From: Leifsonia sp. Root112D2
GTDB taxonomy: Bacteria > Actinomycetota > Actinomycetes > Actinomycetales > Microbacteriaceae
Length of the DNA: 64,000 nucleotides
Assembly: GCF_001424905.1 (NCBI RefSeq)
Contig: NZ_LMCU01000001.1
Location: forward strand, 62,001 to 126,000
Direction of reading: 5' to 3'
Of this stretch, positions 1 through 7,909 are shown in pieces. The translations under genes were made by a program, and so were the position numbers. Positions within the stretch are counted from its first letter, which is position 1, and each line of letters opens with the position of its first letter. The notes below the pieces were generated by a model. That model saw only the letters and a program-made list of their open reading frames with translations. It did not search any database and was not told the DNA's origin.

Positions 1-1001
1 CCGTGATGCGCTTCGTGCCGCCGGTGGCCGGCCTGGCGCTCGGCCCGACCACCTTCGATGCAGATGACTCGGCCCGCGGCCGCCCGATGGCGACCGTGAT
101 CCAAGCGTTGCGCGCGCTCGGGGTCGACGTCAACGACGACCGGCGTTCGCGCCTGCCGTTCACCGTGCACGGCACCGGATCTGTCGCCGGCGGCGCCGTC
201 ACGATCGACGCCTCCTCCTCCAGCCAGTTCGTTTCCGGGCTGCTGCTGGCCGCCCCGCGCTTCACGAACGGCCTGCAGCTGACACATGAGGGCGAGCGGC
301 TGCCGAGCCTGCCGCACATCGACATGACCGTCGCCGCTCTCGCGGCTCGCGGTGTCGAGGTCTCCTCCCCCGCCGTCGGCCAGTGGGTCGTTGAACCGGC
401 ACCGATCTCAGGTGCCGAGATCGATATCGAACCAGACCTCTCCAACGCCGCACCGTTCCTGGCGGCGGCGCTCGTCACCGGGGGCAGGGTCACCATCAGC
501 GGATGGCCGCAGGCGACCACGCAGGTCGGCGCCCATTTGGCCGAGCTGCTGCCCCTTTTCGGGGCGAGCGTGACACTCGAGAACGGCGCCTTGACGGTGA
601 ACGGTGGCGACGGCATCCGTGCGGTGCAGCTTGACCTGACGACCGGCGGCGAGTTGGCTCCGACCCTGGTGGCGCTCGCGGCGCTGGCCGACGGGCCCAG
701 CGAGATCACCGGCATCGGCCACATCCGGCATCACGAGACCGACCGGCTTGCCGCGCTGGTCGCCGAGATCAATTCTCTCGGCGGCAACGTCACCGAGCTG
801 CAGGATGGCCTGCGCATCGAGCCGCAGCCGCTGCACGGCGGCGTCTGGCGCAGCTACCACGATCACCGCATGGCGACGACGGGTGCTCTACTCGGCCTGG
901 TCGTGGCCGGCGTCGAGATCGAGAATGTGCAGACCACCGCCAAGACGCTGCCCCAGTTCACCCAGCTGTGGCACGAGATGGTGGGCGGGAGCACCGCCTA
1001 G
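1..1001 (+). CDS. aroA: 3-phosphoshikimate 1-carboxyvinyltransferase (EPSP synthase), 5'-truncated by window edge
   Basis: EPSP synthase condenses shikimate-3-phosphate with phosphoenolpyruvate in the shikimate pathway. The reading frame is already open at the first base (frame from base 3, preceded by a partial Gly codon), so roughly the first 100 residues of a usual 430-450 residue enzyme lie outside the window. The remaining 332 residues contain the SSSQFVSGLLLAAP segment typical of the shikimate-phosphate site and the C-terminal YHDHRMA motif, a hallmark of the family. The apparent GTG/ATG at bases 3 and 6 belong to the internal VMRF sequence and are not the start. The stop codon directly abuts the rsgA start, which indicates co-transcription. 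Confidence 0.95.
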   Translation, partial: VMRFVPPVAGLALGPTTFDADDSARGRPMATVIQALRALGVDVNDDRRSRLPFTVHGTGSVAGGAVTIDASSSSQFVSGLLLAAPRFTNGLQLTHEGERLPSLPHIDMTVAALAARGVEVSSPAVGQWVVEPAPISGAEIDIEPDLSNAAPFLAAALVTGGRVTISGWPQATTQVGAHLAELLPLFGASVTLENGALTVNGGDGIRAVQLDLTTGGELAPTLVALAALADGPSEITGIGHIRHHETDRLAALVAEINSLGGNVTELQDGLRIEPQPLHGGVWRSYHDHRMATTGALLGLVVAGVEIENVQTTAKTLPQFTQLWHEMVGGSTA

Positions 1002-2060
1002 ATGACGTGGTGGGACGCCGACCCCGACGACGACGATGAGGACGACGAGTTCGACGAGTCGGATGTTCGGGTGCGCCCGAGCCGCAAGGGCTCACGACCG
1101 CGCACCAAGATTCGGCCTGAACACAACGACGCGCAGACCGGGCGGGTTCTCGGCGTCGATCGTGGCCGATATTCGATTCTCATCGACGAGAGCACACGGG
1201 ATGAGCGCCAGCTGACAGCGGCGCGAGCCAGCGAGCTGCGACGCAAGTCCGTGGTCACGGGTGACCGCGTCGACCTCGTCGGCGACCTGAGCGGCGACGA
1301 CGGAACCCTGGCCCGCATCGTGCGCATCCAGCCGCGCACGACGTTGCTGCGACGCAGCGCCGACGACACCGACGAGGTCGAGCGCGTCATAGTGGCCAAT
1401 GCCGACCAGATGCTCATCGTGGTGGCCGCCGCGAACCCGGAGCCACGCATCCGTCTCGTCGATCGTTATCTGGTGGCCGCCTACGACGCGGGCATCTCCC
1501 CCATCCTGTGCATCACCAAGACCGACCTGGCCGACCCGGCCGAGTTTCTGCGGAACTTCGCCGGCCTCGACCTGCCGATCTTCACGAGCAGCGAGGGAAA
1601 TCTGCCGGTCGACGACATCACCGCATCGCTCATCAACCACGACACGGTCTTCGTCGGCCACTCCGGTGTGGGCAAATCGACGCTCGTCAATGCACTGGTG
1701 CCCGAGGCGAAACGCGCCACCGGCGTTGTGAACACCGTGACAGGACGTGGGCGACACACCTCCTCGTCGACCGTCTCACTTCGATTGGCAACGGATGCCG
1801 GTCGCGGCTGGGTCATCGACACCCCGGGCGTGCGCTCGTTCGGCCTCGGCCACATCGACACGGACAACATTCTCAAGTCGTTCACCGACCTGGCCGCCAT
1901 CGCCGAGGACTGCCCGCGTGGCTGTACCCACCTGCCGGATGCGCCCGACTGCGCGATCAACGAGGCCGTCGCGGCGGGTCGCCTCGGCGAGACCGGCAAG
2001 GGCAGGCTCGACTCCCTGCAGCGCCTGCTCACGACCTTCGCGAAAGCACCCGGTCACTGA
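1002..2060 (+). CDS. rsgA: Ribosome small subunit-dependent GTPase A
   Basis: RsgA is a circularly permuted GTPase that helps late maturation of the 30S subunit. The 352-residue protein has an acidic N-terminal extension, an OB-fold region, and the permuted order of G motifs: ITKTD (G4) before GHSGVGKST (G1) and DTPG (G3). A C-terminal zinc knuckle is visible as CPRGCTH followed by a further Cys. The ATG follows the aroA stop with no gap, so the genes are translationally linked. In many actinobacteria aroA-rsgA is followed by hisN; here a peroxiredoxin gene follows 33 nt later and no hisN is present in the window. Confidence 0.95.
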   Translation: MTWWDADPDDDDEDDEFDESDVRVRPSRKGSRPRTKIRPEHNDAQTGRVLGVDRGRYSILIDESTRDERQLTAARASELRRKSVVTGDRVDLVGDLSGDDGTLARIVRIQPRTTLLRRSADDTDEVERVIVANADQMLIVVAAANPEPRIRLVDRYLVAAYDAGISPILCITKTDLADPAEFLRNFAGLDLPIFTSSEGNLPVDDITASLINHDTVFVGHSGVGKSTLVNALVPEAKRATGVVNTVTGRGRHTSSSTVSLRLATDAGRGWVIDTPGVRSFGLGHIDTDNILKSFTDLAAIAEDCPRGCTHLPDAPDCAINEAVAAGRLGETGKGRLDSLQRLLTTFAKAPGH

Positions 2061-2093
2061 TCGCCCGCGCGGCGGGTCGAGTAGCGTGGAGTC

Positions 2094-2570
2094 ATGACTT
2101 CACCACGCCTCGAAGCCGGCGACACGGCCCCCGCATTCACCCTCACTGACCAGGACGGGGCATCCGTCTCACTCGGGGACTACTCCGGGCAGAACGTCAT
2201 CATCTACTTCTACCCGGCGGCGATGACGCCCGGCTGCACGAAGGAGGCCTGCGACTTTCGGGACAACCTGAATTCCCTGCAGGCCGCCGGCTACCAGGTG
2301 CTCGGCATCTCGAAGGATGCCCCCGCGAAGCTCAAGACGTTCCAGGAGCAGGAGGGGCTCACCTTTCCGCTTCTCTCCGACGTCGACCTCACCGTGCATC
2401 AGTCGTACGGCGCCTACGGCGAGAAGTCGCTGTACGGCAAGACGATCACGGGCGTGCTGCGTTCGACCTTCGTCGTGGGCCCGGATGGCACGCTGAGCCT
2501 CGCCCTCTACAACGTGAAGGCCACGGGGCACGTCGCCATGCTGCGCAAGCGGCTCGGTCTGGCCGCCTAG
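2094..2570 (+). CDS. bcp: Thiol peroxidase, BCP/PrxQ-type peroxiredoxin
   Basis: BCP-type peroxiredoxins reduce hydrogen peroxide and organic hydroperoxides, using thioredoxin as electron donor. The 158-residue protein carries the AhpC/TSA fold signature FYPAAMTPGCTKEACDFRD, split here as FYPAAMTPGC with the peroxidatic Cys48 and a resolving Cys53 five residues later, the atypical two-cysteine arrangement of the PrxQ class. Length and start match the family. It lies 33 nt after rsgA on the same strand and is probably read from the same transcript. Its stop codon overlaps the stop of the convergent membrane-protein gene within a shared CTAG. Confidence 0.93.
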   Translation: MTSPRLEAGDTAPAFTLTDQDGASVSLGDYSGQNVIIYFYPAAMTPGCTKEACDFRDNLNSLQAAGYQVLGISKDAPAKLKTFQEQEGLTFPLLSDVDLTVHQSYGAYGEKSLYGKTITGVLRSTFVVGPDGTLSLALYNVKATGHVAMLRKRLGLAA

Positions 2571-3001
2571 GGCCGCGTTCCGTCGTCCTCGGGCTCGCGG
2601 ATGCGCGCCGTCGCCGCGATCACCGACGGGGAGACGGCGAGCGCTATACCCGCCAGCGCCGGCACGAGCAGCGCCCACGCCACGCCCGGGCGGGCATCCG
2701 CGCCCTGAAACAGTCCGATGGCCACGGCGATCTGCAGAACCTGCCAGGTGACCGCCGCCGCGCGCACCCAGGACCGTGCGCGCAGCGTGTTGAACGCCGT
2801 GATCGAGAGCCAGACGGCCGCGATGACGGCGAGCACCAGAATCGCCAGGCCGCCCGCAAAGGAACTGGCCCGGGTGGTGAGCAGTTCGATGAGCAGCCAC
2901 ACCGCAATTCCGGTGAGCAGTGCCGCCTCTGCCCAGAGCAAGCCGGCAAGAATGCTCAGCAGTAACGGTCGTCGGTGGGCCGCTGTGGTGTCGTCGTGCA
3001 T
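2567..3001 (-). CDS. Small hypothetical integral membrane protein
   Basis: This 144-residue protein is mostly hydrophobic and shows about four transmembrane stretches (roughly residues 12-38, 46-66, 82-98 and 105-128). The short N-terminus is polar (MHDDTTAAHRR) and the C-terminal tail is charged (ending EPEDDGTRP). No catalytic motif is recognisable. It is convergent with bcp, sharing a CTAG at the two stops, and its 5' side faces the whiB1 promoter region. The function is not known; small proteins of this kind are common next to housekeeping genes in Microbacteriaceae. Confidence 0.7.
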   Translation of the reverse strand: MHDDTTAAHRRPLLLSILAGLLWAEAALLTGIAVWLLIELLTTRASSFAGGLAILVLAVIAAVWLSITAFNTLRARSWVRAAAVTWQVLQIAVAIGLFQGADARPGVAWALLVPALAGIALAVSPSVIAATARIREPEDDGTRP

Positions 3002-3059
3002 ACCATCCCAAGGTTTCGTATCGGGGGTTAACAGGGTTATCCCAAGTAAAACCCTTGAT

Positions 3060-3088
3060 TTGACCGATGCTCTATGGGAGCATATTTG
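3060..3088 (+). promoter_or_regulatory. Putative whiB1 promoter with inverted repeat in the spacer
   Basis: A TTGACC hexamer (3060-3065) is followed after 17 nt by TATTTG (3083-3088), upstream of whiB1. The spacer is almost filled by a perfect inverted repeat, ATGCTC-tatgg-GAGCAT (3067-3083). A start near 3096 would leave a leader of about 120 nt. An operator in the spacer is the arrangement seen with MerR-type activators or with steric repressors. This is inferred from sequence only. Confidence 0.45.
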
Positions 3089-3215
3089 AGGTCGAGTTAT
3101 CGCTCACAGGGTCGTGGGCAGGTCTAATCCCCATGGATCACCCACCCTGAAACTCGACGCTTCCCTCGCATTCTAGGCCGTTCGGCCATGCACTCAGCAA
3201 TAAAGGAGCACCCCC

Positions 3216-3464
3216 ATGGACTGGCGCGACAAAGCCGCCTGCCTGACGGCCGACCCGGAACTCTTCTTCCCCGTAGGCAACACCGGCCCCGCCGTCGATC
3301 AGATCGACAAGGCAAAGGCGGTCTGCGCCCGCTGCACCGTCACCGAGGTGTGCCTGCAGTACGCACTCGAGACCGGCCAGGACTCGGGCGTCTGGGGTGG
3401 CCTCTCCGAAGACGAGCGCCGCGCGCTCAAGCGTCGCGCCGCTCGCGCCCGCCGCGCCTCTTAG
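3216..3464 (+). CDS. whiB1: WhiB1-type iron-sulfur transcriptional regulator
   Basis: WhiB1 proteins bind a [4Fe-4S] cluster and partner with the primary sigma factor; in mycobacteria WhiB1 is essential and nitric-oxide responsive. The 82-residue product has four cluster cysteines at positions 9, 37, 40 and 46, matching the spacing of mycobacterial WhiB1, and the turn motif GVWGGLSEDERRALKRR, after which the C-terminus is basic. The ATG at 3216 is preceded by AAAGGAG at 3202-3208, fixing the start. It is convergent with pdtaS, a neighbour pairing widely kept in actinobacteria. The upstream 215-nt gap has a promoter-like element with an inverted repeat. Confidence 0.95.
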   Translation: MDWRDKAACLTADPELFFPVGNTGPAVDQIDKAKAVCARCTVTEVCLQYALETGQDSGVWGGLSEDERRALKRRAARARRAS

Positions 3465-3496
3465 GCCGCACCGCCGACCTGTTCGGCCTCACCCTC

Positions 3497-3540
3497 ATTT
3501 CGCAGCGCACCCCGTCCTGGCGAGGGGTGGCACACGAAAT
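3497..3540. terminator. Stem-loop between convergent whiB1 and pdtaS
   Basis: An inner stem CACCCC (3508-3513) / GGGGTG (3524-3529) is enclosed by outer arms ATTTCG (3497-3502) and CGAAAT (3535-3540). It lies between the 3' ends of whiB1 and pdtaS and could terminate transcription in both directions. There is no clear T-tract. Confidence 0.5.
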
Positions 3541-3555
3541 TGTCGTGATTTCGCG

Positions 3556-5046
3556 TTACTTGGCGTTGAGGTAGCGCAGGGGAACCTCGATGGTGACCTC
3601 GGTGCCCTGGCCCATCATGGTGTGCCAGTCGATGATTCCGCCGAGTTCGCCCTGGATGAGGGTGCGCACGATCTGCGTGCCGAGGCCCGAGCCGACCTTG
3701 CCTTCGGGCAGCCCCGATCCGTTGTCGACGACCTTGACCACGAGGGTGTCCTCCGAGCGCTCGGCCGTGATCTCGACCTCGCCCTCGCGCCCCGCCAGGC
3801 CGTGTTCCACGGCGTTCGTCACCAGTTCGGTCAGTGCCAGGGCCAGCGGAGTGGCGTACGCACTCGGCAGCTCGCCGAAGCTGCCCGACGACTTCGGGTG
3901 CACCGTTGTGTTGTGGCTCGCCGCCACCTCGGCCACGAGCAAAAGAACCCGGGCGAACACGTCATCGAAGTCGACGATCTGCGCCAGTCCCTCCGAGAGC
4001 GTGTCGTGCACGACGGCGATGGCCGCCACACGCCGCTGCGCCTGATTGAGCGCCTCCCGCACCTCGTCCGAGTGCGAACGCCGGGCCTGGATGCGCAACA
4101 GCGACGCGACGGTCTGCAGGTTGTTCTTCACCCGATGGTGAATCTCGCGGATCGTCGCATCCTTCGTGATGAGTTCACGCTCCTGATGCCGCAGCTCGCT
4201 GACGTCGCGACAGAGCACGATGGCGCCCACCCGCTCGCCGCGGTTGCGAATGGGGATGGCCCGCAGCGAGACCGTGACCCCGCGCGCTTCGATGTCGGTG
4301 CGCCACGGCGCCCGGCCGGTGACCACGAGCGGCAGCGACTCGTCGACGGTCATGCGGCCCGCCAGAAGCTGCGTCGTGACGGCCGCCAGCGACTCGCCCT
4401 CGAGTTCTTCCGTGAAGCCCATGCGGTTGAACGCCGAGAGCGCGTTCGGACTCGCGAAGGTGGTGATGCCATCGACGCCGAGCCGAATCAGACCGTCGGA
4501 TGCGCGTGGCGCGCCCCTGCGCGGCCCCGTCGGCGCGCCCAGATCGGGAAAATCCCCCGAGGCGATCATCGCAAAAAGATCGTTGGCACACCCGTTGAAG
4601 GTGAGCTCCTGGCGACTGGGTGTGCGCGCCTCGCTCAAGTTGCTGTGCCGGGTGATCACCGCGACTGGAATGGGGTCGGTGTCCGGAGAATGCGCGCTCA
4701 GGCGACGGATGACGGGAACCGCGCGCACTCGCGTCGGGGTCTCCTCGTACCAATCCGGCGCAGCCGAGTCGACGATGACCGCCGTGCGGTATGCCTCGGT
4801 CACCTGGGCGCGCCACTCCGCCTTGATCTTCTGCCCGACGAAGTCCCGGTAGAAGAGGGTGGCCGCACTCGACGGCCGGGCGTGCGCGACGGCGACGAAG
4901 TCGTCGTCATCCGTGGGAACCCACAGCACGATGTCGGCAAAGGCAAGGTCGGCCAGCAGCTGCCAGTCACCGACGAGCATGTGCAGCCATTCGACATCCA
5001 CCGAGGAGCGGCCCTGGGCAAGGATGAGTTCACTGAGCGTCGACAC
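3556..5046 (-). CDS. pdtaS: PdtaS-type sensor histidine kinase (GAF-PAS-HisKA_2-HATPase)
   Basis: PdtaS is a soluble sensor kinase that signals to the RNA-binding antiterminator response regulator PdtaR. The 496-residue product starts at a GTG (MSTLSEL), matching the N-terminus of the mycobacterial protein; the longer open frame upstream has no coding character. Residues about 1-150 form a GAF-like sensor domain, about 185-295 a PAS domain, then the HisKA_2 box EIHHRVKNNLQ with the phospho-acceptor at His303/304, and a C-terminal ATPase with N-box NAVEHG and G-box DNGSGLPEG and GLGTQIV. No transmembrane segment is seen, so it is cytosolic. No pdtaR gene lies in this window. Confidence 0.92.
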   Translation of the reverse strand: MSTLSELILAQGRSSVDVEWLHMLVGDWQLLADLAFADIVLWVPTDDDDFVAVAHARPSSAATLFYRDFVGQKIKAEWRAQVTEAYRTAVIVDSAAPDWYEETPTRVRAVPVIRRLSAHSPDTDPIPVAVITRHSNLSEARTPSRQELTFNGCANDLFAMIASGDFPDLGAPTGPRRGAPRASDGLIRLGVDGITTFASPNALSAFNRMGFTEELEGESLAAVTTQLLAGRMTVDESLPLVVTGRAPWRTDIEARGVTVSLRAIPIRNRGERVGAIVLCRDVSELRHQERELITKDATIREIHHRVKNNLQTVASLLRIQARRSHSDEVREALNQAQRRVAAIAVVHDTLSEGLAQIVDFDDVFARVLLLVAEVAASHNTTVHPKSSGSFGELPSAYATPLALALTELVTNAVEHGLAGREGEVEITAERSEDTLVVKVVDNGSGLPEGKVGSGLGTQIVRTLIQGELGGIIDWHTMMGQGTEVTIEVPLRYLNAK

Positions 5047-5077
5047 GGATCTACAGTAGCCGCTTGCGCGTCGACGA

Positions 5078-6373
5078 TCAGCCGTGACCGGCGGACTCCG
5101 CCGGGGATTCGGCTGGCGATTGAGACGGCAACCGTCGCGGTTGCCGTCTGCTGAATCGGGCGGCCCGTCTTCCGGCGCGGGGTGCCGGATCACCAGCGGG
5201 CAGCAGGGTCGAGTCGACCAGGCGCCGTACGGCGGCCCTTGCCGGTGATCTCGGTGCGGTATCGCGCAGTGTCTTGCCTGCGAGCACCGCAGCGTCGAAG
5301 GCCTGGGCATCGTGCGGCACCAGCACCGGAGACTCGATGCCGGCGAAGCGGGCCAGGGTCGAGGAGACCTGCCCGAATGGGTTCAGCCCGACGGCCGCCG
5401 CACGCACCCGGTTCATCACCACGCTCACGCGAGCCTGGGGAAACTGCTCAACGAGGTCGACGTGGGCTCGCAGGAAACGCGAAATGCCCACCGGGTCGGC
5501 GAGCCCCACCGCGACTATTCGATCGGCCGCCCCCAGTGCCGCGATGGTTGCAGCGTTGCGCCTCGGTGCGAAAAGATCGCTGGAGATCTCCTCATCGCTC
5601 TCAATGCTGAAGCCGGTGTCCATCACGAGATAGTCCACCCAGTGCCGGCATGCCTCGATCGTTGTCGTGACCCGATCCGCCGTGAGCTCCGGCCATCGCG
5701 TCGGGCGGCCGATTCCGCTGAGCACCCAGAAGGCCCCCTGTGGTGAGGAATAGCGACCCGCGATGCGCTCGAGTTCGGACTGGTTGAGGCTGTCGGTACC
5801 GGCGAGCCGGCAGGCCGCGGCGAAGCCGGGCGCCTCGTCGAGCATTCCGAGCGCGGGTGCAACGCATCCGCCGTAGGTGTCGACATCGGCAAGAGCCACC
5901 CGGTGCCCGCGCGCGGCAATCTCCGCGGCGATGGTAATGGCCAGCGAGGTGCGGCCGGGCGCCCCTGCCGGGCCCCAGACGGCGATGACGGTTGCCGCCC
6001 TGCCCGTCGTGCGCGGGCCGAGCCGCGAGGGAACGGCGGGCCCACCGGTCAACACCGTCTCGATCTCTCCCCAGGGCGCCGCCGCATCGACGACCTCATA
6101 CAGGCCGAGGGATGCCGCGTGCCGCCTCTCCAGGTCGCTTGAGGCGAGGGCTATCAGACGAACCGCGCGGGCGTCGCAGGCCGCGATGAGCCCCTCGCTG
6201 AGATGTTTGCGCGAGGCGCCGACAAGCACGACGTCGGGCAGGTGCTCCTGGAGCAGCGCGATGATCTCGGCCGCTGAACGCAGCCGCGCGATGATCTCAT
6301 GGCCGCCTGCCACCATCTCCGCGCCGAGCCGGTCTTCCACCCGGTGGTCCAGGGCCAGGGCGAGGGTGACCAT
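5078..6373 (-). CDS. CpaE-like P-loop ATPase (MinD/ParA family)
   Basis: The 431-residue protein resembles CpaE/TadZ: a response-regulator-like N-terminal part (about 1-125, with DVVLVGAS) followed by a MinD/ParA-type ATPase. The P-loop region GPAGAPGRTSLAITIA is a variant that lacks the Lys of a canonical Walker A, and the Walker A' region reads VALADVDTYGG. The C-terminus is basic and low complexity (RRAARFSRRQPRR). The start at 6373 lies 2 nt after the stop of the SAF-domain gene, so the two form an operon. In Tad pilus systems such a pair localises the secretion machine, but no other tad gene is visible here. The substrate process is unknown. Confidence 0.8.
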   Translation of the reverse strand: MVTLALALDHRVEDRLGAEMVAGGHEIIARLRSAAEIIALLQEHLPDVVLVGASRKHLSEGLIAACDARAVRLIALASSDLERRHAASLGLYEVVDAAAPWGEIETVLTGGPAVPSRLGPRTTGRAATVIAVWGPAGAPGRTSLAITIAAEIAARGHRVALADVDTYGGCVAPALGMLDEAPGFAAACRLAGTDSLNQSELERIAGRYSSPQGAFWVLSGIGRPTRWPELTADRVTTTIEACRHWVDYLVMDTGFSIESDEEISSDLFAPRRNAATIAALGAADRIVAVGLADPVGISRFLRAHVDLVEQFPQARVSVVMNRVRAAAVGLNPFGQVSSTLARFAGIESPVLVPHDAQAFDAAVLAGKTLRDTAPRSPARAAVRRLVDSTLLPAGDPAPRAGRRAARFSRRQPRRLPSQSPAESPAESAGHG

Positions 6374-6375
6374 CT

Positions 6376-7014
6376 TCAGTGCCCCAGCGGCGTGCTGACC
6401 GCCACGACCGAGATCACGTCGCCGTTGGCCTGGGCCTGCAACACCGCAGCGATCTTCGACTTGGGCACCCGTACTTCGAGCGAGGCGGAGTCGCTCGTGC
6501 TCACCATTCCCTTGTCGGTGATCAGCCGCACCACGGTCGAGGAGCCCGCGAGCACCGTGGGTGCACCGTAACTGCCGTGTTCGAGCTCCGATGCCGACCA
6601 CACGTCGACGACCGCCCCGGGCACTATCGAGGCGGCGAGCACCCCCTGAACGCTGAGCACGACGCTCGCGGTCGTGGCCGAATCGACGGTGCCGACTGCC
6701 GAGAGCGGTACCAACTCTCCCGGAGCAATCGCACGCGTCACCACGAGACCGTCTTCGGGGAGACGGTCCACGCTCAGGTAGCGCTTATCGAGGGCTCCGA
6801 GGCGCACCTCCGTGCGGTCGAGATCAGACGCTGTCACCCGTTGCCCCGCCGTGAGTGCCGAAGACGCGGCATAGACGGTGGTGGTGTGATCGGCGGCGGA
6901 GACGACGGCGTACACACCGCCGACGGAGGCGACGACGAGCAGAATTCCTATGGCGAATCGGGGATCGAACCAGAACGTGCGGCGGGCGCGGCCCGGGGCG
7001 GCTTGGGTGGCCAT
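6376..7014 (-). CDS. SAF-domain membrane-anchored protein (CpaB/FlgA-like)
   Basis: This 212-residue protein has a short basic N-terminus, one transmembrane helix (about residues 19-42) and a SAF domain outside the membrane (ALTAGQRVTASDLDRTEVRLG, seen as AGQRVTASDL then the VRLG strand; later VVTRAIAPGELVPLSAV). SAF domains occur in CpaB/RcpC, which assists Tad pilus assembly, and in FlgA. It is the first gene of a two-gene unit with the CpaE-like ATPase. The gene faces a divergent HTH gene across a region holding a perfect DnaA box. No pilin or secretin gene is near, so the pilus link is only by family. Confidence 0.78.
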   Translation of the reverse strand: MATQAAPGRARRTFWFDPRFAIGILLVVASVGGVYAVVSAADHTTTVYAASSALTAGQRVTASDLDRTEVRLGALDKRYLSVDRLPEDGLVVTRAIAPGELVPLSAVGTVDSATTASVVLSVQGVLAASIVPGAVVDVWSASELEHGSYGAPTVLAGSSTVVRLITDKGMVSTSDSASLEVRVPKSKIAAVLQAQANGDVISVVAVSTPLGH

Positions 7015-7089
7015 CCGTCTCCTTCGCGGTGCATCATCGGTGGATGTTCGTGTCTCTATGGTGGCTTTTCCGACAGACGCGCGTGAAAG

Positions 7090-7098
7090 TTATCCACA
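7090..7098 (+). promoter_or_regulatory. Perfect DnaA box TTATCCACA
   Basis: TTATCCACA is identical to the high-affinity DnaA box consensus. It lies in the divergent gap between the SAF gene and the HTH gene. The 14-mer GAAAGTTATCCACA (7085-7098) is repeated exactly at 8546-8559. DnaA could act here as a transcription factor or be titrated. Confidence 0.55.
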
Positions 7099-7137
7099 GG
7101 CGCGCGATGAGGGGTGGCTCGGGGCGATAATCGAGTC

Positions 7138-7422
7138 ATGGGGATCGACACACCTGAATCGCTCGGCCGCTTTTTGACGGTCGCCGACGCTGCGGAGATC
7201 CTCAACGTGCTGCCCGCAGACGTGCTCACCATCGTGCAGTCCGGCGAATTGCCGGCCATCAAGCTCGGCGCAACGGGCAAATGGCGCATCGAACGCGTCG
7301 TGCTCGAGGCGTACATCGACGCCATGTACGAGGAATCCCGGCGACGCAGCCTCTGGCAGCAATCCGACTTCGCCAACATCCCGGAACTCTCCGGAGGCAA
7401 GATCATCCGTTCGGAGGGCTGA
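7138..7422 (+). CDS. Small helix-turn-helix (excisionase/MerR-like) DNA-binding protein
   Basis: The 94-residue protein has an N-terminal winged helix-turn-helix of the excisionase type (FLTVADAAEILNVLPADVL, then LPAIKLG and WRIER), like BldC-family regulators but with a different C-terminus. It is divergent from the SAF/CpaE-like pair and probably regulates it or itself. The ATG at 7138 is preferred to the upstream GTG at 7114: no Shine-Dalgarno is present, but GATAAT at 7126-7131 would place the transcription start at the ATG itself, suggesting a leaderless mRNA. The target is not known. Confidence 0.8.
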   Translation: MGIDTPESLGRFLTVADAAEILNVLPADVLTIVQSGELPAIKLGATGKWRIERVVLEAYIDAMYEESRRRSLWQQSDFANIPELSGGKIIRSEG

Positions 7423-7485
7423 GCCGGGCCGCACGCTCGCTCACGGTCGCTGCGGCATCCGCCCGCCATACGGAAGAATCGCAGG

Positions 7486-7881
7486 ATGCCCACGACGCCA
7501 TTCGCCATCGCCCAGCTTGTCGTCTGCGTCGCCCTCGCGATCGTCTTCGTCGCGATGGGGACCGCCCATTTTCGACCGAGGTCTCGCCGTGTCATGGCAC
7601 GAATGATTCCCCCTGCCCTGCGCTTCGACGGCCTCGCCCGTCCGGAGATACTGGTGGCATTCACGGGAGTGTGCGAGATCGTCGGCGGCGTGGGGCTGCT
7701 GATTCCTGCCGTGCGGCTTGCGGCCGGCGTCTGCCTGGCCGTCTTCCTCGTCGCGGTTTTTCCGGCCAATGCCTATGCCGCCCGCAATCGCGACCGCTTC
7801 GGCGCGCTGGCCGTGCCGCTCATTCCGCGGCTCATCGCACAGATCCTGCTCATCGCCCTCTGCATCGTCGCGGTCATCTAG
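7486..7881 (+). CDS. DoxX-like family integral membrane protein
   Basis: The 131-residue protein has four hydrophobic segments typical of the DoxX-like family: an N-terminal helix (about 8-25), then GLARPEILVAFTG followed by CEIVGGVGLLIP, a third helix rich in Ala/Val (AAGVCLAVFLVAVFPAN), and a C-terminal helix. DoxX-type proteins are linked to redox and thiol stress, but the role of this branch is not established. It starts 63 nt after the HTH gene on the same strand and is convergent with the following hypothetical gene. Confidence 0.8.
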   Translation: MPTTPFAIAQLVVCVALAIVFVAMGTAHFRPRSRRVMARMIPPALRFDGLARPEILVAFTGVCEIVGGVGLLIPAVRLAAGVCLAVFLVAVFPANAYAARNRDRFGALAVPLIPRLIAQILLIALCIVAVI

Positions 7882-7909
7882 GGCTCCAGCGACGAGCACC
7901 CATCCATCG

